NCBI GenBank assembly: GCA_024402475.1
Contig: JAKSTQ010000001.1
Location: 109,394 to 173,393, forward strand
DNA: 64,000 nucleotides
Source of the DNA: Treponema sp.
GTDB taxonomy: Bacteria; Spirochaetota; Spirochaetia; Treponematales; Treponemataceae
Direction: 5' to 3'
Part shown: piece by piece, positions 28,737-37,859 of the stretch
How the letters are laid out: each line of letters starts with the position of its first letter
Position numbering within the stretch: position 1 is the stretch's first letter
Notes under the pieces: generated by a model
Seen by the model: only the letters and a program-made list of their open reading frames with translations
Databases searched by the model: none
What the model was told of the DNA's origin: nothing
Translations under genes and position numbers: made by a program

Positions 28737-31700
28737 TTACAACAACGCACGGATTTTTTTCTGCAAAGCAAGAATCTTTGCTGAACGTCGGCATTCTGCC
28801 TGCTGCAAAAGCTGTTCAACAACAGCATAAGCTCCGACGATATCATTTTTCTGAAGCATATTGATTGCCTGCTGATAACGGGCTTCGTTTGCAGCTGTCA
28901 ATACAACTGTTGACTTACCGCCCATTGCAACCTGCGCACGGTCTTTTAAAAGCTGAGCCTGATCATTATTAGGGTTCAGGGCAATTGCCTGGTCAAGCAG
29001 GCTGATTGCCTGACGGAGCTGAGTTTCGTTTCTGCCGGCCGCATTTACAATTGACTGAGCCTGTCTTGTAAGTTCGCCGGAACGCACAATTGCCGTATTA
29101 TCAACAGGTTTCTGTCTTACACCGATTTCAATTTCGATCTGATTAATAAGCTTTTTAAGACCCGGATATGAAGGATTGATTTCATAAAGGTCAAGAAGGT
29201 CCGTGTAAGCCTGCTGCTGCTGAGAAGCAACCTTGTAACTGTTCTTTGCGTTGTTTACACGGCGCTCAAACATTTCGTTAAAGGCTTTTTCATCTATGAG
29301 CTGGTCAATCTTAAGTGTAAGGATACTTGCTTCCTGGTTCAAAGGATAAACAAGCTGCAGTTCCTGAAGTTTTTTCTTTGCAGAATTAAGGATTGCAATA
29401 CCTTCTGAACGTTTACCCTGCTTGATGAGTTTTTCGCCTTCATCAAAGTACTGGTGTGCAATACTCAAAATCTGTGACATTTCCGGATACAGTGGTGCTG
29501 TAGGAGGAATTACACGGCCGGTCTTCATGGAAAGTGCTGTTTCTACAAGAACAAGAAGGTTCTTGATTTCTTCATCTTCTTCGACATTTGTATCTGCCCA
29601 GCGGCTTTTAGCTCTGTTCAACAGGTTTTCTGAAGATTCAAAGTTACCGTTATAATATTCGTTTTTAGCCTGAGTCTTAAGGCGGCGGACTTCTGCTACT
29701 ACAAGCTGGTTTTCTGCGTTTGTAATCTGTTCACTTAAAGAAGCAAGACGGCTGTCACTTGATTCTCGCAGTTCCTGAGAATCCTGGTATTCAAGAGATT
29801 CATTATATTTTGTGCGGGCCTGGTTAATGTAATCGCGGGCCTGAGCATAACGCTGTGCACGGAATTCGTTCTGGGCCTGAGAAAGACGCAGATCAGCTTC
29901 GTTCTGCGCACGCTTTGCAAGAATTATGCGTTCATTTGCTGTTGTGATGATATTTGTTCCGCTTGATTTAAGCTGTGTAATTGAATTAACGGAATTAACG
30001 ACACTGCGTTCTTCCTGATTGAATGCATTTTTGTAAACTGTATTGTTCACAAGAATATCACGGCATTCAGTAAGTGTCTTTGTGTCCTGAACCATATCTT
30101 TTTCAATTGTCTGAACATAACTGATTGCACCAGCAGGATCTTTATCATCAAGAACCTGTTTTGCATATGCATATTCTTTATTGTAATGTTCAGCAATTTC
30201 TGCAGCAGCCACAGCAAAGTAAGTTGCAGTATTCTTCCATTGAACCTGACTCTGCCCGATACATGTATCATAAAGCAATTTATTAAGAGAATAATAATTT
30301 TCCGTTAAGTTCTTGAATTCAAGAATGCTCTGAGAATTGTAAGAATCTTTTTCCTTGCCTGAAGAAAGCGAAAGTTCCTTTCCATAAGAAAGATACCACT
30401 GCTTTTTAAGGCGGTCATCCGCATCAAACGCTGTCTGGTCAAAGGCCTTTGAAAATTCAATCATTCTTGAAGCATAAGAGTCAGAAGAACGGATTCCTTC
30501 TACAGGATTTTCAGGGCGTACAACTTCTTCAAGTGCCTTTGCTGTTGTCCTGTACTGTTCAAGTCCGGAATATGTATCTTTCATTCCATCACACAAGGTC
30601 ACAAGGTAATCCATTGAACGGTCAAAATCAGGATATGAAACTGCTTTCTGCTGTGTAGTCTTAAGCATTGCATGCATTGAATTCAAATCTTTTCCAAGAC
30701 CTGCGAAATCAGCTGCTTTAGAAAGCTTATCTTTATCAGGAGCTGTTGCTGCCGTGCGGATATTTGAAGCATTAATCTGAGTATAAGCAGTTTTAGAAAT
30801 TACTCTGTAAACTTCCGGCTTAAGGTTTTCAAGATAAGAACGGAACTGATTGTCCATTGCCCCTGTAATACCTGAATCAGGATTGCTTTCAAGCCCGAAC
30901 GTAAAACGGAAAATAAACGGAAGGTATGAAGCTTCTGTAAGTTCAGGATTTTTTTTCTGAAGCGAAACAAAAGTATTTCTCAGGCTGTCAGCTGCATCGT
31001 ATGTCTGGTTTCTGATACGGGCAAGATTTGCCATTTCTGTATCAAACCTGCGTTTTGCATTGACGCTGTCTTTGTAGTCTTCTGCCCTGATTGCTTTTAA
31101 GAGATCATTATATGCGCTTTTAAGGCGGTCCTGGCTTTGAGTATATTCACGGCAAAGATTATTAATCTGGTTTACGCCGGCAGTTACAGAAGTTGTTACA
31201 GAAGAAGGATTTTCTTCATAGAATTCATCCCGGTACATGTCAAAGCCTTTTTGTATCTGAGCAACAGCCGAACTGTATTCTTTCTTTGTTGTACTGTCGG
31301 CAGCTTCGTCCATGATACGGCGGAATCTTGCACGGTAGTATGTAAACTGAGCTGCAATTTTTGCCTGTCTGATGAATGAAAGCTGTTCCTGTGTCGGATG
31401 TTTTTCAACTGATTCAAGGCGGGAAATAATTTCAAGTTTTTTCTGTGCGTTTTCCGGTTCTTTTTCCATAACGTCAAGAAGGTTATTGGCAAGAACAACA
31501 TACTGCATGCGGGCCTTCATGATCTTATCTACACGCTTCTGGGCAAAGTCCAGCTGGTCAGGATAAGCGGCCATGTATTTTGAAAGTTCAATAAGCGCAA
31601 CAGAATATTCAGTCTGAGCAATAAGTCCGTCAATTTCTTTTAAAGTCAGTACTTCCCCTTCTGCCGATACAGCTTCAACCTTGTCAGCAACCTGTTTGCG

Positions 31701-31784
31701 TTTATCAACAGGGACAACGGTCTGAGCCAGGACCAGATTAAGTGAGAAAATTATAACTGCAATAAAAGCCAGTGACTTTTTGAT
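28737..31784 (-). CDS. Secreted TPR-like repeat protein with an apparent AUC start codon
   Basis: Reading from 31784 gives 1015 residues beginning (I/M)KKSLAFIAVIIFSLNLVLAQ, a textbook signal peptide, followed by helical, Gln/Glu/Ala-rich TPR-like repeats to the end. The first codon is ATC, preceded by AAAGAGG with a five-base gap. An in-frame stop lies ten codons further upstream, and there is no in-frame ATG, GTG or TTG before the ATG at 31574. Starting at 31574 would delete 70 residues including the signal peptide. It is upstream of the giant phosphatase in the same operon and likely a periplasmic scaffold or partner of it. Function is otherwise unknown. Confidence 0.78.
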   Translation of the reverse strand: MKKSLAFIAVIIFSLNLVLAQTVVPVDKRKQVADKVEAVSAEGEVLTLKEIDGLIAQTEYSVALIELSKYMAAYPDQLDFAQKRVDKIMKARMQYVVLANNLLDVMEKEPENAQKKLEIISRLESVEKHPTQEQLSFIRQAKIAAQFTYYRARFRRIMDEAADSTTKKEYSSAVAQIQKGFDMYRDEFYEENPSSVTTSVTAGVNQINNLCREYTQSQDRLKSAYNDLLKAIRAEDYKDSVNAKRRFDTEMANLARIRNQTYDAADSLRNTFVSLQKKNPELTEASYLPFIFRFTFGLESNPDSGITGAMDNQFRSYLENLKPEVYRVISKTAYTQINASNIRTAATAPDKDKLSKAADFAGLGKDLNSMHAMLKTTQQKAVSYPDFDRSMDYLVTLCDGMKDTYSGLEQYRTTAKALEEVVRPENPVEGIRSSDSYASRMIEFSKAFDQTAFDADDRLKKQWYLSYGKELSLSSGKEKDSYNSQSILEFKNLTENYYSLNKLLYDTCIGQSQVQWKNTATYFAVAAAEIAEHYNKEYAYAKQVLDDKDPAGAISYVQTIEKDMVQDTKTLTECRDILVNNTVYKNAFNQEERSVVNSVNSITQLKSSGTNIITTANERIILAKRAQNEADLRLSQAQNEFRAQRYAQARDYINQARTKYNESLEYQDSQELRESSDSRLASLSEQITNAENQLVVAEVRRLKTQAKNEYYNGNFESSENLLNRAKSRWADTNVEEDEEIKNLLVLVETALSMKTGRVIPPTAPLYPEMSQILSIAHQYFDEGEKLIKQGKRSEGIAILNSAKKKLQELQLVYPLNQEASILTLKIDQLIDEKAFNEMFERRVNNAKNSYKVASQQQQAYTDLLDLYEINPSYPGLKKLINQIEIEIGVRQKPVDNTAIVRSGELTRQAQSIVNAAGRNETQLRQAISLLDQAIALNPNNDQAQLLKDRAQVAMGGKSTVVLTAANEARYQQAINMLQKNDIVGAYAVVEQLLQQAECRRSAKILALQKKIRALL

Positions 31785-31887
31785 ATAAACCTCTTTAAAA
31801 CTATCTCAATTTCAAAAAAAAAGAGAGAGTCCTTCATATTTTCTTTTCGGAATAAATATTAAAGTAGTAAAGAAAAAAATCCGAAAA

Positions 31888-31893
31888 TATAAT
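31888..31893 (+). promoter_or_regulatory. -10 element of the UPF0164 gene
   Basis: A perfect TATAAT places the transcription start near 31900, inside the longest open frame but upstream of the ATG at 31942. No good -35 is visible. It helps decide the start codon of the next gene. Confidence 0.45.
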
Positions 31894-31941
31894 ACAATGA
31901 TATGGAGAAAAATACCCATATCATTAAAAGTTACCAAAAAA

Positions 31942-33243
31942 ATGAATTTTAAGAAACTTTTTCTGACATTTTCAATTATTCTCACTGTCTTAAGTTCAAA
32001 AGGCTTTTCTCTTGAATACCAGGATTTATTTTCAGGCCTTTCAGATACTTTCCGTAACTTTGTTGATCCTAATGCGGGTACTACAACTTTTCCTTCGCTG
32101 ACAATTCCTTCTGGCGGACGCGAAGAAAGTCTTGGTCAGGCAATGACTGGGCTTGCAGACGATATTTCATTTTTTGAATATAATCCGGCAGGTTCATCGG
32201 TAATGGACAAAACCCAGGGTGCACTCTTTCACAATTCCTGGATTGCAGATTCCAACATGGAAACCCTTGCAGGAACTATCCGCCTTGGAAACCTTGGGCT
32301 TGGTGCAAAATTAAAATGCTTTTATGTTCCGTTCACACAGTATGATGATTTTGGTGACCGTGGTGCATCTTCCTATTACTCAGAAACAACTGCAGTTTTA
32401 AATGCTTCGTACAACTTTTTTAACGGCTATTATTTTAAGGGCCTTGCAGTAGGCGCAAACCTTAAAGCAAGTTTCCGTTCAATTCCGGATTATCAGGATA
32501 CTGCGACAGGCCAGCTCATCGCAAACTCAGGAATTGCACAGTCCGGACTTGCTCTTATGGGCGACCTTGGAGTTTTGTTGAGATTCAATGCAGCAAAACT
32601 TTATGCTAGCCGCGAACCAAACCTTAAAATCGGTGTGTCCCTTATCAATGCCGGAATCGGTTTTACAGGTTTTACAACAGCCGGCGGAGTTGTAATTGAC
32701 GATCCGCTTCCGACTTCAATCAATGCAGGTTTTTCTTACAGAATCATAAAACCGCTTGCAATTACTGCCGATTTTTCACAGCCGATTAACTTCCTTAATT
32801 TTGAAAAAAGCGGACAGTGGTCTGTTGGCGCCGGGATTGATGTAAACATTACAAGCTTTATTGAAGTAATGGCCGGATTCAGGTTAAAAGGTGCAAATCC
32901 CCGTTTTTCCATCGGAACAAAATTTGACATCAGCAAAGTGGCATTTGACCTTAACTATACTTTTGACCTGACTTCTTCTATAAATCCTGTAAACAGATTC
33001 AGTGTTGCAGCACGAGTTGATTTAGGCGACCGCGGAAGAGCAGAAATCCAGAAAAAAGCAGACGCCTTTTACGAAGCAGGACTTACCCACTACGCAAAAG
33101 GCGAACTTGAACTTGCGGTTGCTGCATGGAAAAACTGTCTTGATACAGACCCTTCATTTGACCCTGCAAAAGTCAACCTTAAAGCTATTGAGCAGTCTCA
33201 GAAACTTTACGACCGCGTATTTGACATTCAGACTCTTGAATAA
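31942..33243 (+). CDS. UPF0164 family (FadL-like) outer-membrane protein
   Basis: UPF0164 proteins are treponemal FadL-like barrels thought to import long-chain fatty acids or other hydrophobic nutrients. From the ATG at 31942 (433 residues) there is a signal peptide (FKKLFLTFSIILTVLSSKGFS). A family segment SGGREESLGQAMTGLADD and FFEYNPAGSS follow, then a barrel of alternating strands. The last 65 residues are a periplasmic TPR-like helix pair. An in-frame ATG at 31897 is rejected because the TATAAT at 31888 would start transcription downstream of it. It is divergent from the TPR-like/phosphatase operon; from memory this trio resembles T. pallidum TP0854-TP0856. Confidence 0.85.
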   Translation: MNFKKLFLTFSIILTVLSSKGFSLEYQDLFSGLSDTFRNFVDPNAGTTTFPSLTIPSGGREESLGQAMTGLADDISFFEYNPAGSSVMDKTQGALFHNSWIADSNMETLAGTIRLGNLGLGAKLKCFYVPFTQYDDFGDRGASSYYSETTAVLNASYNFFNGYYFKGLAVGANLKASFRSIPDYQDTATGQLIANSGIAQSGLALMGDLGVLLRFNAAKLYASREPNLKIGVSLINAGIGFTGFTTAGGVVIDDPLPTSINAGFSYRIIKPLAITADFSQPINFLNFEKSGQWSVGAGIDVNITSFIEVMAGFRLKGANPRFSIGTKFDISKVAFDLNYTFDLTSSINPVNRFSVAARVDLGDRGRAEIQKKADAFYEAGLTHYAKGELELAVAAWKNCLDTDPSFDPAKVNLKAIEQSQKLYDRVFDIQTLE

Positions 33244-33259
33244 TTCAAAAGCCCTAAAA

Positions 33260-34855
33260 CTATCTTTTCTTACTGAATACCCTGTAGTTCATCCATGGGA
33301 AAATAGAATGTTCTTTTTCCAGATTACAAAGCCATTCTGTACTTACAGTATTTGAACCAAGTGAATCAAAAACTGCTGTGAACGAAGAAATACATTCCCT
33401 GAAAACTTTTTCTGCATATTCTGCATAAGTATTGTTCTCTATCATTTTTGCCCACTGAATATCCTGAGCAATCATAAGTTCACGTGCACCAAGATTCAAA
33501 AGTCGTACCTTAAGTCCTGTGTCATCCGGAAATCTGTCTGCAAGGTCAACAATACGGTCACAGGCTTTTCTAAGATAACGAATCATCCAGCCGTTTTTGC
33601 TTGAAATAAATTCTTCACCGTATGAGCCGTTGTTTCCTGCAGCAAAATAAGGAGTAATTTTCTGCAATGCAAATTTATCAAAAAGAAGATCAGAAAAACT
33701 TTTAACGCCAATTCCTTTTGCAAGAAGATCACGGATTACATATTCAAACCAGACAAAACCTTCTGCCCAGTCAGCCTGAAGCATATCCTCGTTGAATACA
33801 AAAGTCATGCTTACATCTGTTCCTTTGAGGGCCTTGCCTGCGCTTTCGAGTTTTGCTGCATTTTTTTCTGTAAAATCAAGTGCATCAGAATAAGCCTTTT
33901 TGTAAGCTTCTTCTTCGTTGTAAATGTATTCTGACTTTTTGCTGTCTTTTGCAGAATTTTCTGTATCTGTAAATGAATTGTTCCAGTAACAGAAACCTGT
34001 GCTTACGCGGGCCTGTCCTTTTTTAATGAATGGAACAAGTTCTTCTGCTTCAAGATCCCATGCAACATCTTTGTTCTGGTTTCTGTAAACTGAATCTGTA
34101 TTATATTCCAGTTCCTGAAGATTTGCAGGAAAAAGTGAAAGGCAGTTATAACAGCGTGCTGGTGCAAAAATTCCTTTTTCTGGAGTTGTAGAAGAAAGAA
34201 GGAAACTCTGTGCCGGAAGAATTGTATAATTGATTCCGTACATTCTTAAGATTTTTTCAACGCCAGGAGCATAACCCAATTCAGGAAGATAAAAACCTTC
34301 TGCGTTTATGCCAAAGAAATTGCGGACTGCATTGATTCCCACTTCTACCTGAGCATTAAGGATTTCAGGCATATCAATATAATGAGGCATGAAAATTCCT
34401 GTACCGCATGTAGCAAGAATTTCTACAGTTCCGTTTTTAGCAAACTGTGCAAATGCCTTAATAAGGTTCTTATCCAGTACTTCCCTAAAAATACGAAGAT
34501 TTTCTTCTGTACGTTCAAGGTTTACTGCAGCATTTTTGTTTAATTCTTTATTGCCTTTTGTGCGAAGCAATTCTTTCTTACCAAAACTGATAAGCTTTTC
34601 AAGATGAGCAACATACTGATCTTTAACTGCAGCATCACTTAAAAGTGTACAAAGAGGAGCCGAAAAAACCAGTGCAATACGCGCTTTAAGATTTTCAAAC
34701 TGGAATTTGTCCAGCATTTTTATAAGAGGAATGTAAACATTGGAAATCTTTTCAAAAAGAAGTACGTTTTCTGCACGAAAGTCGTTTGTACCATCAACGT
34801 GTCTGATATACGGATGATGCATATCAATTAAAAAAGAAATATTCTTAGCTGCCAT
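33260..34855 (-). CDS. Glycoside hydrolase family 57 protein
   Basis: GH57 enzymes are alpha-glucan-active amylases, 4-alpha-glucanotransferases or branching enzymes. The 531-residue protein starts with the motif-1 like FLIDMHHPYIRH and has LATCGTGIFMPHY. It also has the characteristic PELGYAPGVEKILRMYGINY, a pattern seen in GH57 branching-enzyme relatives (DUF1957 type), and FCYWNNSF further on. It is 16 bases after the DUF4912 gene, a frequent partner of such GH57 genes. A role in glycogen metabolism is likely; the exact activity cannot be read from sequence. Confidence 0.85.
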   Translation of the reverse strand: MAAKNISFLIDMHHPYIRHVDGTNDFRAENVLLFEKISNVYIPLIKMLDKFQFENLKARIALVFSAPLCTLLSDAAVKDQYVAHLEKLISFGKKELLRTKGNKELNKNAAVNLERTEENLRIFREVLDKNLIKAFAQFAKNGTVEILATCGTGIFMPHYIDMPEILNAQVEVGINAVRNFFGINAEGFYLPELGYAPGVEKILRMYGINYTILPAQSFLLSSTTPEKGIFAPARCYNCLSLFPANLQELEYNTDSVYRNQNKDVAWDLEAEELVPFIKKGQARVSTGFCYWNNSFTDTENSAKDSKKSEYIYNEEEAYKKAYSDALDFTEKNAAKLESAGKALKGTDVSMTFVFNEDMLQADWAEGFVWFEYVIRDLLAKGIGVKSFSDLLFDKFALQKITPYFAAGNNGSYGEEFISSKNGWMIRYLRKACDRIVDLADRFPDDTGLKVRLLNLGARELMIAQDIQWAKMIENNTYAEYAEKVFRECISSFTAVFDSLGSNTVSTEWLCNLEKEHSIFPWMNYRVFSKKR

Positions 34856-34871
34856 TTTTTTATTCCTTATA

Positions 34872-35540
34872 TCAATAGAACGACTGTCTGTGACTGTTGA
34901 AGTGATCTTTGAGTAATTCCTGAGTTCCAGAAAGTTTCATTATTTCATTCATCTTAAGGTCCATACCAGGACGGGCATTAAGAAGAGTTTCGTTTCCCTG
35001 AGGAATTGCAACACGGCGTGAAACTGCAAGAATACTGTCCCTTTCGTTTTCGCTGGCACAAAGCAGGTCAACGCGAACATATTTTTTTCCACCAGGAATG
35101 ATTATGTACTGATTTTTTGATTCAAGATCAATCTGAATGTTAAATGTATCTGTACTCTGCTCTGATTCTGCGTCCTCAAAGAAACATACTTTAAGTTCAA
35201 CCGGAGCCTGATTTTCTGACAGTTCCCTAAGCTTAATGTCACTGAAATCCCAGTAAACATAAAGGGAAATCGGATTTCGCAGGATTACATCTATCATTGT
35301 TTCGTTATAACCTTCCGGAAGTTCTGCATTTTCTACAACAGAATCAGTAATAACGATTGTTTCTTTTTTATCCTCATCAAGTTCTTTGGCAACTTCAAGA
35401 AGTTCCCCGATAATAAAACGACGGTTCAACTCTTCAGGGATATCAATGCCATATTCGTCGGCAAGTTCCAGAAGCTGAGAAGTTGTGTATGTCTCAAGAT
35501 TTGTTCTGTCCAGAGGATTCTTCTTATTTTTAATTTGCAT
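34872..35540 (-). CDS. DUF4912 domain protein
   Basis: The 222-residue cytoplasmic protein has the DUF4912 core at about residues 85-190 (NPISLYVYWDFSD, then KLRELSENQAPVELKV). It is preceded by a short SAP/Rho-N-like helical segment (TTSQLLELADEYGI). DUF4912 proteins are often encoded beside GH57 enzymes, as here, and may bind glucan or act as their partner. The ATG at 35540 has no ribosome-binding site; a promoter 8 bases upstream suggests an almost leaderless mRNA. Confidence 0.85.
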   Translation of the reverse strand: MQIKNKKNPLDRTNLETYTTSQLLELADEYGIDIPEELNRRFIIGELLEVAKELDEDKKETIVITDSVVENAELPEGYNETMIDVILRNPISLYVYWDFSDIKLRELSENQAPVELKVCFFEDAESEQSTDTFNIQIDLESKNQYIIIPGGKKYVRVDLLCASENERDSILAVSRRVAIPQGNETLLNARPGMDLKMNEIMKLSGTQELLKDHFNSHRQSFY

Positions 35541-35548
35541 AATATGGA

Positions 35549-35577
35549 AATATAAAATAAATCAATTAAATTGTAAA
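35549..35577 (-). promoter_or_regulatory. Promoter of the DUF4912-GH57 operon, near-leaderless
   Basis: On the minus strand TTTACA (35577-35572), 17 bases, TATATT (35554-35549), then only eight bases to the ATG at 35540. The -35 lies in the 3' end of the preceding gene. Confidence 0.6.
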
Positions 35578-36369
35578 TATACTTTCACTTACATCAAAGC
35601 CGAATTTGTCAGCATATTCACGTGCATTACGGGCATTCTGGATAACATGAGCGCTTTCGTGACTGTCAGAATTGCAGATAATCTTTGCTTTATCGCCTTT
35701 TTGTGCTACAAGCTGCCAGAATTCATCATAAGGATAATTATAGCGCTTGCCTTTACTTGTATCACGAAGCCCACGATGAAGTCCAAGACCGTTAATTTCA
35801 AGAGGAAGATTGCAGTCAACTGCAGCATCAATGATAGCTTTTGAACAGGCAACGGCTTCTTCATCCCATTCTGTCCATCCGGTCATAAAAAGATCAGGAT
35901 GAGCCAGAAAAGCATACATTCCGGAAGCAATTCCTTCTACAGTCTGGTCTGTATATTTGTGTAAAAGATTTTTATCCCGCTGAATTGTAGGAATATAAAC
36001 ATGATTATTGCCAGTTTTTACCCAGTGAGGACCGAAAACCAGATACTGAGCGCCCCATTTACCTTTAAGCTCATCAGTATACCAGGATTTCCACTGCGCA
36101 TCATATTCGCATTCAAAACCAAAATATACAGGGAACGGTGCAAGAGATTTTGCTTCCATTACGGAATCTTTGTATAAACCAAGCTGTTCAAGGAACATTC
36201 GTGAACCCTGCCAGTTATCATACATATTTGGCGGATAAGGACAATGATCAGAAAATCCAAGCATGGAACAACCGGCCTTCTGTGCTTCCAGAACATAATC
36301 CTGGGGCATTCCGCTTGCATGGTTGCATAACTGTGTATGAGTGTGAAAATTCGAAATTGGTTTATCCAT
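35566..36369 (-). CDS. PHP-family histidinol-phosphatase (HisK/HisJ type)
   Basis: This metal-dependent phosphoesterase would convert histidinol phosphate to histidinol or act on a similar substrate. The 267-residue protein has the PHP motifs NFHTHTQLCNHASG, FSDHCPYPP, FGFECEYD, FLAHPDLF and NSDSHESAHV, covering the expected His/Asp/Glu metal ligands. No other his genes are nearby, so the substrate may differ. The ATG lacks a ribosome-binding site and lies eight bases after a -10-like element. Confidence 0.85.
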   Translation of the reverse strand: MDKPISNFHTHTQLCNHASGMPQDYVLEAQKAGCSMLGFSDHCPYPPNMYDNWQGSRMFLEQLGLYKDSVMEAKSLAPFPVYFGFECEYDAQWKSWYTDELKGKWGAQYLVFGPHWVKTGNNHVYIPTIQRDKNLLHKYTDQTVEGIASGMYAFLAHPDLFMTGWTEWDEEAVACSKAIIDAAVDCNLPLEINGLGLHRGLRDTSKGKRYNYPYDEFWQLVAQKGDKAKIICNSDSHESAHVIQNARNAREYADKFGFDVSESIFTI

Positions 36370-36377
36370 ATTTACTA

Positions 36378-36406
36378 TTTTTATCAGAAATTCAAGTTTT
36401 CTTCAA
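36378..36406 (-). promoter_or_regulatory. Promoter of the PHP phosphatase gene, near-leaderless
   Basis: On the minus strand TTGAAG (36406-36401), 17 bases, TAAAAA (36383-36378), then eight bases to the ATG. The -10 match is weaker than in the other examples. Confidence 0.4.
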
Positions 36407-36411
36407 TAAAT

Positions 36412-36858
36412 CTAGTGAAGAAGTTCAAATTCCTCGATAACAACCGGCATGTCAGGACTAAATTCGTATCCCATGACTTCTGCTTCGTCTTCAAAGAATT
36501 CAATCATTCGCTGGCGCCACTGTTCAATTGAAGAATCCTGCCCGTCTTTTATAGCAATTGACCAGGTAATATCCTTAAACGCAATGATACTGACATTTTT
36601 CATGCGGATTACGCCGCAGGGATTGTTATCCTGGTCGTTGATAACGAAATAATTGCCAGGTTTTGATACTGTATTCATATCTATATTCATGGCAAGAAGG
36701 CTTGAAAACAGTGCAGTTTTGCGGCCGCTGAGAACAAGTTCTGTCATATAAATGGTGTCATCCCGGTCAAGACCAAAGCCAAGTTCCCCATGGTAAAGAC
36801 TATCAGGATCAAGGCCTTTTTTAGAAATAAAATCAATCCAGTAATCATTAGCAGTCAT
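36412..36858 (-). CDS. ASCH-domain protein
   Basis: The 148-residue protein matches the ASCH fold: an N-terminal helix with GELGFG, a GRKTALFSSLL element, PGNYFVINDQDNNPCGVIRM and a C-terminal FFEDEAE segment. ASCH proteins are PUA-like RNA-binding or N4-acetylcytidine amidohydrolase enzymes. The start is ATG 36858 because GGAG sits six bases upstream; an in-frame ATG at 36870 contains that ribosome-binding site. Which activity it has is unclear. Confidence 0.78.
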   Translation of the reverse strand: MTANDYWIDFISKKGLDPDSLYHGELGFGLDRDDTIYMTELVLSGRKTALFSSLLAMNIDMNTVSKPGNYFVINDQDNNPCGVIRMKNVSIIAFKDITWSIAIKDGQDSSIEQWRQRMIEFFEDEAEVMGYEFSPDMPVVIEEFELLH

Positions 36859-36954
36859 AGTTTTCTCCATAAATGGTTTTAAAAATATCCTTTATGCTCT
36901 TTATATAAATAACGAAATTCGAATTTGTATATGTATAATATATAACTAATTCTA

Positions 36955-36983
36955 TTGAATTGATATATAAATTTGACTATTAT
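36955..36983 (+). promoter_or_regulatory. sigma70-type promoter of the carboxypeptidase operon
   Basis: TTGAAT (36955-36960), 17 bases, TATTAT (36978-36983). The start near 36990 leaves about 27 bases of leader with GGGGAG before the ATG at 37017. Confidence 0.65.
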
Positions 36984-37016
36984 ATAGTAAATAATATCAA
37001 ATTCTGGGGAGTTATT

Positions 37017-37859
37017 ATGAATTATAATAAAATATTGTGCCTTATGGTACTTCCACTTGCTTTTTCCTGCAGTGCAAAACCTCAAAAAAAAGCTGGCGAA
37101 ATCAAATTGATTGAAACAGACCCTGTCGTAGAAAAAAAGGCAGATGTAAATCCTGATGAAGACAAAATTGACAGAATCCTTGCAATGATGTCAGTTCGTG
37201 CCCAGACTGAAATTACAATTCTTGACAAAAAAGAATTTCTTAAAGATTTAAATGAAATTCTTGAAGAAGAAAAAACTTTCCGCAAAGATGATGTTTCTTT
37301 GTTCTACCTTATCGATAAAAAACACCATATCGGTGCAGAATATGAACCTAAAGATATCGTTAAATGTGTACCAAATGATGATTTCTACATGAACAGAAAT
37401 GACTTAAGCCTCCGTCCTGAAGCATATGACGCTCTTGTAAAAATGGCGCGTGCTGCAAAAAAGGAAGGAATCAAAACTTTAATTTCTTCTACTTACCGTT
37501 CTTATCAGTACCAGGACGGACTTTTTAAACGCTATGCCAAAAATTATGGTGAAGCCGAAGCTGACCGTTTTTCTGCAAGACCTGGAACAAGCCAGCATCA
37601 GCTTGGAACAGCAATTGACTTTGGTTCTGTTACAAATGAATTTGCAGATACAAAACTTGGCCGCTGGATCTATCAGCATGGCGCAGAATACGGCTGGAGT
37701 TTGAGCTTCCCTAAAGGTTACGAACCTGAATGCGGTTACATGTGGGAAAGCTGGCACTTCCGCTACATCGGAACAAAAGCCTGTGCATTCCAGAAAAAAT
37801 ACTTCAATGACATTCAGCAGTTTATGCTTGAATTCATTGATTTTTGGAAAAATAACTGA
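37017..37859 (+). CDS. VanY-type D-alanyl-D-alanine carboxypeptidase lipoprotein
   Basis: This enzyme trims the terminal D-Ala from peptidoglycan stem peptides in the periplasm. The 280-residue protein has a lipoprotein signal (LCLMVLPLAFSC) and the M15B zinc peptidase motifs: STYRSYQYQ, SQHQLGTAIDFG (SxHxxGxAxD) and ESWHFRYIG (ExWHxR), giving all zinc ligands. ATG 37017 is chosen because GGGGAG lies five bases upstream and the lipoprotein signal begins there. The stop overlaps the start of the CapA-like gene (ATGA), and both lead into hrpA. Confidence 0.92.
   Translation: MNYNKILCLMVLPLAFSCSAKPQKKAGEIKLIETDPVVEKKADVNPDEDKIDRILAMMSVRAQTEITILDKKEFLKDLNEILEEEKTFRKDDVSLFYLIDKKHHIGAEYEPKDIVKCVPNDDFYMNRNDLSLRPEAYDALVKMARAAKKEGIKTLISSTYRSYQYQDGLFKRYAKNYGEAEADRFSARPGTSQHQLGTAIDFGSVTNEFADTKLGRWIYQHGAEYGWSLSFPKGYEPECGYMWESWHFRYIGTKACAFQKKYFNDIQQFMLEFIDFWKNN

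Noticed and set aside
31814..31853. Upstream ATG with a T9 run as an alternative start for the TPR-like gene by frameshift
   Set aside because: That ATG is in another frame, and slippage at the T-run leads directly to a stop codon in the signal-peptide frame.
36879..37085. 68-codon minus-strand frame between the ASCH and carboxypeptidase genes
   Set aside because: It is AT-rich, overlaps the carboxypeptidase promoter and has no ribosome-binding site or recognisable product.
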